This document shows positions 27,481-34,851 of a DNA stretch of 59,586 nucleotides, piece by piece. The stretch is from Verrucomicrobiota bacterium (GTDB lineage Bacteria > Verrucomicrobiota > Verrucomicrobiia > Verrucomicrobiales > DEV007): the NCBI GenBank assembly GCA_030625775.1, contig DAOUQC010000019.1, forward strand, positions 1-59,586, given 5' to 3'. The notes beneath the pieces are model-generated. The model had not been told where the DNA came from. It made no database searches and worked only from the letters and a program-made list of their open reading frames with translations. The position numbers and the translations under genes are program-made. Each line of letters opens with the position of its first letter. The stretch's first letter is position 1.

Positions 27481-28464
27481 ATGAAAAAAGTCTATATTAC
27501 CGATTTCATTGGAGAGCCACTGGGCCCTGAGCGCAAGGTTCTGGATGGTCTGGCCGAGGTGGTGGCACTGGAAGCTGGTAGCGAGGAAGAGTTGCGGGGG
27601 CAGATTGAGGATGCGGACGCCCTGATGATTTATCATTTTCTCACTCTGGGAAAGGAAACAATAGAGAGGCTGAGTCAATGCAAGGTGATCGTGCGGCCGG
27701 GGGTGGGTTACGACATGGTAGATGTTGAAGCGGCGAGAGAGAAGGGGATTCCGGTATGTAATGTTCCGGATTACGGGACGGAGGAAGTGGCGGATTCGGC
27801 AATGGCCATGGCTCTGTCACTGATGAGAGGGGTTAATCTTTTGAATAGTCGGCTGCGACGTGGAGACGGGGCATGGAACGTTGAACAGGCGGCTCCCTTG
27901 CAACGCCTGCGGGGTCGGGTGTTCGGGGTTATTGGGCTGGGACGGATCGGAACGGCTGCGGCGCTACGGGCAAAAGCACATGGAATGGAGGTGGCCTTTT
28001 ATGATCCTTATGTCCCGGAGGGGAAAGACAAGGCCTTGGGAATACGGAGGGTTGATGGATTGGAGGATTTATTGAAGCAAGCTCATGTGATCAGTCTTCA
28101 CTGTCCACTGACAGATGAGACTCGTGGGATGGTGGGTTCCTCGGAAATCGATCAAATGAAAGCAGGGGCTTTTCTGGTGAATACCGCACGTGGCGGTGTA
28201 GTAGATACAAGTGCCGTTGTGGCGGCTCTTGAGTCAGGACAGTTGGCCGGAGCCGGCCTTGATGTGTTGGAGCAGGAACCGCCCAATGAGGGTGATGCGG
28301 TGATCCAAGCTTGGCGTAATTTGTCGCACCCTGCACATGACCGGTTGATTATTAATCCCCATGCTGCGTTCTACTGCGAGCAGGGTGAGGAGGAATTTCG
28401 TCGTAAGGGGGCGGAGGAAGTCAAAAGAGCACTATTAGGTGAGCCTTTGAGAAATGTGGTGTAG
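27481..28464 (+). CDS. D-2-hydroxyacid dehydrogenase, CtBP-like
   Basis: 327 residues. NAD-dependent oxidoreductase of the C-terminal-binding-protein branch. It has the NAD motif GVIGLGRIGTAAALRA and the catalytic triad in its usual places: Arg in VNTARGGVVD, Glu in LEQEPPNEGD and His in NPHAAFYCEQ. VRPGVGYDMVDVEAAREKGI and VPDYGTEEVADSA are typical of this branch. It diverges from the MFS/Gfo-Idh cluster (77-base gap), so it may act on the same sugar-acid pathway; that link is inference. The next gene starts 74 bases after its stop. Confidence 0.9.
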   Translation: MKKVYITDFIGEPLGPERKVLDGLAEVVALEAGSEEELRGQIEDADALMIYHFLTLGKETIERLSQCKVIVRPGVGYDMVDVEAAREKGIPVCNVPDYGTEEVADSAMAMALSLMRGVNLLNSRLRRGDGAWNVEQAAPLQRLRGRVFGVIGLGRIGTAAALRAKAHGMEVAFYDPYVPEGKDKALGIRRVDGLEDLLKQAHVISLHCPLTDETRGMVGSSEIDQMKAGAFLVNTARGGVVDTSAVVAALESGQLAGAGLDVLEQEPPNEGDAVIQAWRNLSHPAHDRLIINPHAAFYCEQGEEEFRRKGAEEVKRALLGEPLRNVV

Positions 28465-28538
28465 TAAATTCAGGGAAACAGACTTTGTCAATTCGAGGTG
28501 AGCTTGCGTCCTTGTCGGCTTTCGTTATCGTGTCAGTT

Positions 28539-31277
28539 ATGACCCCCCTCCGATTTACTGCATTTTTTGTCTTGCTTCATTTTTGTTCGTCTTTCAGTTT
28601 TGCCCAGAAAACAGGTTCCCTTCCGCCGGGTGCACCGTTGTTGCCACTGTCGGCGCTTCCAGCTTATGAGAAAGAGATCGATCATGCGGGATTGATCCGC
28701 TCATGGGATGGAAAATCCCTTGAACGCGGGAAACGCATTTACGGTTCGGTTTGTCAGAACTGTCACGGTGATCTCAATCTGCCGGGTTCCATCGCCCAGG
28801 CTTTGCGATTTGCCGAGGGGGAATTCCAACATGATAAGGATCCCTACACCATGTATCAAACCTTGACCCGAGGATGGCGTTTGATGATTCCCCAAGTGCA
28901 GCTCGTACCACAACAGAAGTATGATGTGATTCATTACATTCGCAGTATTTACCTGAAAAAGCATAATCCTTCACAGTGGACGGAGGTGAATGAGGATTAT
29001 CTGGAAGGATTGCCGAAGGGGGATTCCAAAGGGCCCAAACCGGTGATCCAGGAACCGTGGAAGGATCAGGACTACGGGAATTTTCAAATTTATACTTACC
29101 AGATGCAGGCGCCGGATACACTGCCTGTGCCGCTTATGAGCAAGGAGCAGCGGATTGCGTCTCGCAGCGGTCAACCTGAGCCGGATTTGTTGTCCCCGAA
29201 CGCCAACATTGCTTTCAAGACCATTGCGATTCGTCTGGATGCCGGAGCAGGTGGCGTAGGGGCAGGGCGTGCCTGGGTGGGTTTTGAACATGACACTTTG
29301 CGTTTGGCAGGAGCATGGACAGGTGAGGGTTTCATTGATTGGAATGGTATTTCTTACAATGGTAAGCACCGATTGCACCCGAAGACCGTAGGGGAATTGC
29401 AGTTTGATTTGCCTGACGGTCCCGGGTGGGCGAATCCAGCGACCGGGGATTTTGATGATTTGCGTTTGACCGGGCTTGACGGGCGGCGTTTTGGACCGCT
29501 GCCCCCATCGTGGGGGAAGTATCGAGGATTGTATTATCATGGGCAAAGGGTGGCGATTTCCTATACGATTGGAGATGCACCGATTTTAGAAAGTTATCGC
29601 TTGCAGGTGGCGGACAAGGGGATGCCTGTTTTTGTGCGGGTGTTGAATATAGGCAAGTCGTCGAAGGATTTAATTTTGCGGGCCGCCGAAAAAGGGAGAG
29701 GGGTGGCATTAGCTCCCGGAGTAAAAGCAAAAATAAGTGAAGAGGGGGCTTATGTAATTGTCCACATTGCGGCAGCCGATACGCCTTTGAATTTGGAGCT
29801 GTTGTTGGCAAAAGAAAATAATGAGGCGCTGCAAAACCTGGCAAGTAAGGCTAAAAAAGCAGAGGATTTGACTGCGCTGACTAAAGGGGGGGCGTCACAC
29901 TGGCCGGATGAATTGACGGGAGCTGTTGTTCACAGCAGCGAGGACGGCGCTTTTGCTTATGATCGCTTGACACGTCCGGTGGTGAACCCCTGGAAAAGCC
30001 GGATTCGTACCAGTGGTTTGGATTTTTTGCCGGGCGGAAATGAAGCGGTGCTGTGCTGTTGGGATGGGGATGTGTGGAAGGTGTCGGGGTTGAAGGGGGG
30101 AAACGATATCGTGACTTGGAAGCGGATTGCTTCCGGATTGTTCCAACCGCTGGGGTTGAAAATTGTGGGTACGCAGATTTTTGTGACTTGCCGGGATCAG
30201 ATTGTCCGACTGCATGATCTGAATGGGGATGGTGAGACGGATTTTTACGAAAGCTTTAACAGTGATCATCAGGTGACCGAGCATTTTCATGAATTTGCGA
30301 TGGGTTTGCAGGCTGATGAAGTGGGGAATCTGTATTATGCCAAGAGTGCTCGTCATGCAAAAGCGCCACTGGTACCACATCACGGAACGTTGATTAAAGT
30401 GAGTGCGGACGGAAACAAGAGTGAGATTCTGGCTAATGGGTTTCGTGCGGCCAATGGAGTGTGTCGTAATCCGGACGGGACTTTTATTGTCACCGACCAG
30501 GAGGGGCACTGGAATCCGATGAACCGGATCAACTGGGTGAAACGTGGCGGTTTTTATGGCAACATGTATAGCTATGGAGCATCAAAGGATTCCTCCGATG
30601 CGGCGATGGAGCAACCGCTGTGTTGGGTGGACAAACCTTTTGATCGTTCGCCTGCCGAATTGCTCTGGATCGATAGCAAGTCCTGGGGGGTGTTTGATGG
30701 CAAACTGTTGAACCTTTCTTATGGGCATGGAAGGCTTGAGATTGTGCCCTTTGAATTTTTGCAAAATGGACAACCTCAGGGCGGTATGTGCCGATTGCCG
30801 ATTCCCGACCTGCCCACGGGTATCATGCGTGGACGTTTTAATCCCGACGACGGTCAGTTGTATGTATGCGGCATGGCATCCTGGGGCACGCAGCAACTGG
30901 ATCAGGGTGGCGGTTTTTATCGCATACGATACACTGGGAAACCAGCTTACCTGCCAGTGGAATTAAAAGCGAAGAAGGGGGCGATGACGATCGTTTTCAG
31001 TGATGCTCTCGATCGGTCGACGGCAAATGCAAAAAACTTTGCGGTAAAAGTATGGGACCTGAAACGCTCGGCAAAATATGGATCGGATCATTATAATGAA
31101 CATGCTATCGAAGTCAGTGCAGTGGAATTGGGAGAGGATCGCAAAACAATTACTCTTCGTATGTCGGATTTACCCACGACATGGGGTATGGAAATCATCT
31201 GCCAACTGAAGGGGGCGGGGGGGGAAGAGGTGGAGCGGGTGATCCAGAATAGCATTCACGAATTGCCAGGGGAATAA
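28539..31277 (+). CDS. Secreted cytochrome c / DUF6797-like / β-propeller protein
   Basis: 912 residues from ATG 28539, which gives a clean signal peptide (FTAFFVLLHFCSSFSFA); the frame is open to 28485. An N-terminal cytochrome c domain has C72-Q-N-C-H76 and ends near IHYIRSIYLK. A middle β-rich region (about 200-450) fits the PVC-specific DUF6797 type as recalled. The last half is a propeller with DLNGDGETDFYESF, HEFAMGLQADEVGN and NGVCRNPDGTF, like sugar dehydrogenase-type propellers. A periplasmic electron-transferring oxidation is likely, the substrate unknown. Its stop TAA abuts the ATG of the MmcQ-like gene. Confidence 0.85.
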   Translation: MTPLRFTAFFVLLHFCSSFSFAQKTGSLPPGAPLLPLSALPAYEKEIDHAGLIRSWDGKSLERGKRIYGSVCQNCHGDLNLPGSIAQALRFAEGEFQHDKDPYTMYQTLTRGWRLMIPQVQLVPQQKYDVIHYIRSIYLKKHNPSQWTEVNEDYLEGLPKGDSKGPKPVIQEPWKDQDYGNFQIYTYQMQAPDTLPVPLMSKEQRIASRSGQPEPDLLSPNANIAFKTIAIRLDAGAGGVGAGRAWVGFEHDTLRLAGAWTGEGFIDWNGISYNGKHRLHPKTVGELQFDLPDGPGWANPATGDFDDLRLTGLDGRRFGPLPPSWGKYRGLYYHGQRVAISYTIGDAPILESYRLQVADKGMPVFVRVLNIGKSSKDLILRAAEKGRGVALAPGVKAKISEEGAYVIVHIAAADTPLNLELLLAKENNEALQNLASKAKKAEDLTALTKGGASHWPDELTGAVVHSSEDGAFAYDRLTRPVVNPWKSRIRTSGLDFLPGGNEAVLCCWDGDVWKVSGLKGGNDIVTWKRIASGLFQPLGLKIVGTQIFVTCRDQIVRLHDLNGDGETDFYESFNSDHQVTEHFHEFAMGLQADEVGNLYYAKSARHAKAPLVPHHGTLIKVSADGNKSEILANGFRAANGVCRNPDGTFIVTDQEGHWNPMNRINWVKRGGFYGNMYSYGASKDSSDAAMEQPLCWVDKPFDRSPAELLWIDSKSWGVFDGKLLNLSYGHGRLEIVPFEFLQNGQPQGGMCRLPIPDLPTGIMRGRFNPDDGQLYVCGMASWGTQQLDQGGGFYRIRYTGKPAYLPVELKAKKGAMTIVFSDALDRSTANAKNFAVKVWDLKRSAKYGSDHYNEHAIEVSAVELGEDRKTITLRMSDLPTTWGMEIICQLKGAGGEEVERVIQNSIHELPGE

Positions 31278-31628
31278 ATGTACGCTGATGATGTCAGGGA
31301 AGTATTGCTGAGTAAGGCGCATGTCTCTGAAGAGACGCCCTTTGGGCCGGGGGTATTGGTGTATAAAGTCGGAGGCAAGATGTTTGCTCTGTTGACGATT
31401 GAGGAAGTGCCGGTACGGATGAATTTAAAGTGTGATCCGGAACGGGCATTGGAGTTGAGGGATCGCTACGAGAGTATTATTCCCGGTTACCACATGAACA
31501 AAAAACATTGGAATACGCTGCTGCTGGATCAGAGTTTGGCAGAGAACCTGACCAGGGAACTGATTGATCACTCCTACGAGTTGGTATTCGCAGCCTTGCC
31601 GAAGAAGGTTAAATCCAGGCTGGGGTGA
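31278..31628 (+). CDS. MmcQ/YjbR family protein
   Basis: 116 residues. A small cytoplasmic protein of the MmcQ/YjbR fold, recognised by ETPFGPGVLVYKVGGKMFAL, then MNLKCDPERALELRDRYESI, IPGYHMNKKHWNTLLLD and LIDHSYELVFAALPKK. Length matches the family (110-120). The family has a CyaY-like DNA-binding fold but no settled function. The ATG follows the previous stop with no gap, so the two are translationally coupled. Confidence 0.92.
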   Translation: MYADDVREVLLSKAHVSEETPFGPGVLVYKVGGKMFALLTIEEVPVRMNLKCDPERALELRDRYESIIPGYHMNKKHWNTLLLDQSLAENLTRELIDHSYELVFAALPKKVKSRLG

Positions 31629-31633
31629 AGGTA

Positions 31634-31704
31634 GCTCGGATTGCCAATCCGAGCTTGAGCGTGCCAGGTTCTGCGAAGGTGGACGGATGGGCAATCCAGC
31701 CTAC
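31634..31704. repeat. Hairpin GCTCGGATT..AATCCGAGC plus GGATGGGCAATCC element
   Basis: GCTCGGATT (from 31634) and AATCCGAGC (to 31654) form a perfect nine-pair stem with a three-base loop just after the MmcQ-like stop. GGATGGGCAATCC with CTACGAA follows at 31685-31704, nearly the same as the element at 1383-1405. There is no T-run, so this is more likely a mobile intergenic repeat than a terminator. Confidence 0.5.
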
Positions 31705-31773
31705 GAATTCTTCTATAAGGCATCTATGTCCTTCATGGTAGAAATAGAATTCCCATGGCCTACAGCCTTCATG

Positions 31774-33027
31774 CTACCCCTCAAAGGCCACACTCGGATT
31801 ATCACCATAAGTAATGTTTACGGTTTTAGCTTTGTTCAAGATGGACATGCGCCCTGCTTCAACCACCAGTTCGTTGAAAAAGCTATTTTCCGGTGTGGCG
31901 TGCAGTCCGGCTTTGTCAATCGCATCGATCATTGCCTTTCTAGAGGCAAGATCACCGGCCTCGGCTACACGTGCGGCGGTGTTTACGAGTTGCTCGACGG
32001 CGCGATAACCGTAGCCAACGGGCCGCAAACCGGCACCATCGGAACGTTCGATCATTTGGAAGTAGTCAGGGTTGACGATGTGATGAGCGGTGTCGCCGGG
32101 ATCCTTGCCGTCGGCGATGGCGCAATAAGATGCTCCCCGGAAATAATCCACGTGTTCGATGAATCCACCGATGCCGCTCGCTTCGTCTTTGGTGTATAGT
32201 TTCATTCCCTGGTCATTGCCACCAATCGCCTGATTTGGGTAGGCAATGCCGTTCTGCACATTGAGCACAGCACCGTTTTCCCAAACCACACGGGCGTCGG
32301 TGTAAAGATAGCCAATGTTTCCGTTAGGGAATTTGTCTTCGATACCGTGGACGGACACCGAGGTGGGTTTCAGGCCAGTGATGAAAGAAACGAGATCGAC
32401 GTAGTGACAGCCAATGTAGACAAAAAAGTCGGTCTGGTCGGTGGTGCACCAGTTCTGGAAATTGGAATTGCGGTACCACCATTTTTCATGCAGGCGGGCT
32501 TGACCCAGTTTGAATTCACCTAGCTCACCTTTGCGGTATTTTTTGCGTGCGATCCAGTTGCGGTCATCGTAACGTTTGTGGTATTCGATACCGACAAAAA
32601 GACCGCGTTCACTGGCACGTTGTTGCACATCAATCGCTTGTTGATGAGTCAGAACGAGAGGTTTGACGCAAACAATATGGTGATTGCGGTCAAGGGTGTC
32701 GCAAATGACCTGATAATGATTTTGATCAGGAATGGCAATGTAGACCACGGATTGCCCAGGCAGTTCATCGAGAACTTTTTTGTAAAGGTCTGGGTGGGAT
32801 TCATCGCTGTCATCGGGGCCAGGTGACGGAATGAAAGAGTGCCCGGGGAAGGAATCTTTTAAATCCGCATCATCAATGAGCGGAGCAAGAGTTGATTTGC
32901 GGCGGGCGCAGACAGTGATGTCGCCAATCATGCCTTCGCGTTGCATTTGATAAAGTGAAGGTAAAACCTGGATGCGGCTGATCATTCCTCCGCCGATGAG
33001 GCAAACTTGTTTGGCTGTAGTTGTCAT
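31774..33027 (-). CDS. Gfo/Idh/MocA family oxidoreductase (long type)
   Basis: 417 residues. The N terminus VCLIGGGMISRIQVLPSL is the NAD(P)-binding strand-loop-helix. VVYIAIPDQNHYQVICDTLD and HIVCVKPLVLTHQQAID correspond to the second half of the Rossmann domain; the usual EKP is VKP here. GIEYHKRYDDRNWIARKKYR and YIGCHYVDLVSF cover the catalytic region with Lys and His. It is longer than the oxidoreductase at 23683 and belongs to a different subfamily. It is alone on its strand and diverges from the small Tat-type lipoprotein gene at 33167. Substrate unknown. Confidence 0.88.
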   Translation of the reverse strand: MTTTAKQVCLIGGGMISRIQVLPSLYQMQREGMIGDITVCARRKSTLAPLIDDADLKDSFPGHSFIPSPGPDDSDESHPDLYKKVLDELPGQSVVYIAIPDQNHYQVICDTLDRNHHIVCVKPLVLTHQQAIDVQQRASERGLFVGIEYHKRYDDRNWIARKKYRKGELGEFKLGQARLHEKWWYRNSNFQNWCTTDQTDFFVYIGCHYVDLVSFITGLKPTSVSVHGIEDKFPNGNIGYLYTDARVVWENGAVLNVQNGIAYPNQAIGGNDQGMKLYTKDEASGIGGFIEHVDYFRGASYCAIADGKDPGDTAHHIVNPDYFQMIERSDGAGLRPVGYGYRAVEQLVNTAARVAEAGDLASRKAMIDAIDKAGLHATPENSFFNELVVEAGRMSILNKAKTVNITYGDNPSVAFEG

Positions 33028-33067
33028 GGTGGGATGATCTTATGGGGCGTTTACAGTGAATCAAATA

Positions 33068-33112
33068 AAAATTGTGTCGACACTGGAAAAGGGCATCGCT
33101 AGTGTCAATTTT
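33068..33112. promoter_or_regulatory. Dyad in the divergent gap between the oxidoreductase and the small lipoprotein
   Basis: AAAATTG (33068) and ACACT (33080) are mirrored by AGTGTCAATTTT (33101-33112). A perfect palindrome GTGTCGACAC lies at 33074-33083 inside the left arm. The position between divergent starts at 33027 and 33167 suits an operator, but this is seen only once. Confidence 0.3.
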
Positions 33113-33166
33113 CTCTAAAGAGACCTAAATGCCCAATCTCCGAGCTAACGTCTAATCAGCAAACAA

Positions 33167-33346
33167 ATGAAAAAAAACGAAATTGAGAAAAATCACTCAA
33201 TTGCCCGCCGTCGCATGATCAAGGCACTGCCTTTTTTTGCCGTCGGTGGAGTGATGGCATTGTTGTCGAGCTGTACACCTGTCCATAATACCGCAAGACG
33301 AACTAGCCGTCGCACATCCAGACGCGTCTCACGCAGGCGTTACTAG
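33167..33346 (+). CDS. Small Arg-rich lipoprotein with Tat-like signal
   Basis: 59 residues (ATG 33167, TAG 33344-33346). The signal is A13-R-R-R-M-I-K19, fitting the twin-arginine pattern except for the first residue, then a hydrophobic stretch FFAVGGVMALLSSC with a good lipobox (L33-S-S-C36). The mature peptide is only 24 residues: CTPVHNTA followed by RRTSRRTSRRVSRRRY. The repeats use different codons each time (aga cga, cgt cgc, aga cgc, cgc agg), so they are not simple DNA slippage and were probably kept by selection on the protein. No family is recognised. It converges on the DUF1501 gene (7-base gap). Confidence 0.65.
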   Translation: MKKNEIEKNHSIARRRMIKALPFFAVGGVMALLSSCTPVHNTARRTSRRTSRRVSRRRY

Positions 33347-33353
33347 ACGTCTG

Positions 33354-34775
33354 CTAGACAAATAACTTCTCGAAAGGCTTGCCTTGATTGATGGTGGGTT
33401 TTTCTTCGGTGCCGTTGTGCAGGTAGGTGAGCGCCATGTGGTCAATACCCATGGCGTGGAGAATCGTGGCGTGGATATCATGCACATGCTGTTTCTGGTC
33501 AATCGCATAGAGGCCGAGTTGATCTGTGGTGCCCAGTGTCTGTCCGCCTTTGATTCCGCCACCAGCCATCCACATGGTGAAGCCCCACGGATTGTGGTCC
33601 CGGCCATCACCCTTTTCTGACATGGGGGTACGACCGAATTCACCGCCCCAAACGACGAGGGTTTCATCGAGCAGGCCACGTTGCTTCAAATCATTGATCA
33701 AAGCGGTCACAGGTTGGTCAGTTTCGGCACAGCGATCCGTATGGTTTTTTTCGATCCCCTTGTGGGCGTCCCACTTGCTGCCTGTTCCGCAGAAGAGTTG
33801 CACAAAGCGTACCCCTTTTTCAACCAGGCGTCGTGCTAGAATGCAATTTTTAGCATTGGCATCAGTCTGTTTTTGCCCGACACCATAGAGATCTTTGATG
33901 TGTTTAGGCTCATCATCAATGTTAATGACTTCAGGAATTTCCGATTGCATTTTATAGGCAAGTTCATAGGAATTGATCCTTGCTTCCAAGTCACTTTGGA
34001 AAGCACGCGGGACAGCGTGCTTGCGATTCAACTGGTTGATGAAATTGATTTTTTCAAGCTGTTGTCTGGTGCTGATACCTGCTGGAGTTCTAAGGTCGGC
34101 TACAGGGTTGTCACCAAATTTGAATGGGGTTCCCTGGTAAGTTGATGGCATGAAACCCGTGCCCCAGTTGCGGGTGCCGTTGAAGGGTTTGCTGTCGCTG
34201 TCGGTGAGAACCACAAAAGCGGGCAGGTTGTGGTTTTCGGAGCCAAGCCCGTAAAGGGTCCAGGCGCCAAGAGAGGGGCGCCCGGCGAGGATGGATCCAG
34301 TATTCATCTGACAGACTGAGCCGACGTGGTTCAGGCCATCAGCCCAACAAGATCGAACCACGGCGATGTCATCAACAATGGTTGAAGTGTGAGGCAACCA
34401 GTCGGACACCCAGGTGCCTGCTTCCCCGTGTTGTTTCCAAGTGCGCTTGCTACCGAGGATGGGAGAATCCTGTTCGCCCATGGCAGTGATCGGGCGGTTG
34501 AAACTTGGTGGCAGTGGTTTGCCTGCCAAGCGGTTCAAATCCGGTTTGGGATCAAAAAGATCAATATGGGAAGGGCCGCCTTCCATGAAAAGGAAAATCA
34601 CCGACTTGGCTTTACCGAAATAATTTGGCAACTGTGTGGTGGGCTTGGATGAACCGAGGGCATTGTCCTGGCTGAGTAAATGAGTTAAAGCCAAAGAGCC
34701 GAATCCAGCACCAGCACGCGAGAGGAATTCGCGACGGGAAGAAGCAGGACGATAATGTGGGGTATGTATTTTCAT
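33354..34775 (-). CDS. DUF1501 domain-containing secreted protein
   Basis: 473 residues from ATG 34775; an in-frame start at 34817 is less likely because the Tat signal (S13-R-R-E-F-L18, then SRAGAGFGSLALTHLL) should be near the N terminus. The body has the DUF1501 blocks KSVIFLFMEGGPSHIDLFDP, FNGTRNWGTGFMP, VQLFCGTGSKWDAHKGIEKN, LVVWGGEFGRTPMSEKGDGR and DIHATILHAMGIDH, giving an alkaline phosphatase/sulfatase-like fold. It follows the DUF1549/DUF1553 gene with a 76-base gap. This pair is one of the most repeated gene couples in Planctomycetes and Verrucomicrobiota; its role is unknown. Confidence 0.92.
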   Translation of the reverse strand: MKIHTPHYRPASSRREFLSRAGAGFGSLALTHLLSQDNALGSSKPTTQLPNYFGKAKSVIFLFMEGGPSHIDLFDPKPDLNRLAGKPLPPSFNRPITAMGEQDSPILGSKRTWKQHGEAGTWVSDWLPHTSTIVDDIAVVRSCWADGLNHVGSVCQMNTGSILAGRPSLGAWTLYGLGSENHNLPAFVVLTDSDSKPFNGTRNWGTGFMPSTYQGTPFKFGDNPVADLRTPAGISTRQQLEKINFINQLNRKHAVPRAFQSDLEARINSYELAYKMQSEIPEVINIDDEPKHIKDLYGVGQKQTDANAKNCILARRLVEKGVRFVQLFCGTGSKWDAHKGIEKNHTDRCAETDQPVTALINDLKQRGLLDETLVVWGGEFGRTPMSEKGDGRDHNPWGFTMWMAGGGIKGGQTLGTTDQLGLYAIDQKQHVHDIHATILHAMGIDHMALTYLHNGTEEKPTINQGKPFEKLFV

Positions 34776-34851
34776 GAGAGTAAAAGTTGTTGGGGGATTT
34801 TCAGGGGAATCCCTCATAGTCCCACAGGCGCGGGGCTATGGTGCGGCAAGG

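Noticed and set aside
31634-31654. Hairpin after the MmcQ-like gene considered as an intrinsic terminator
   Set aside because: No T-run follows, and similar palindromes occur elsewhere between genes, so a dispersed repeat is more likely.
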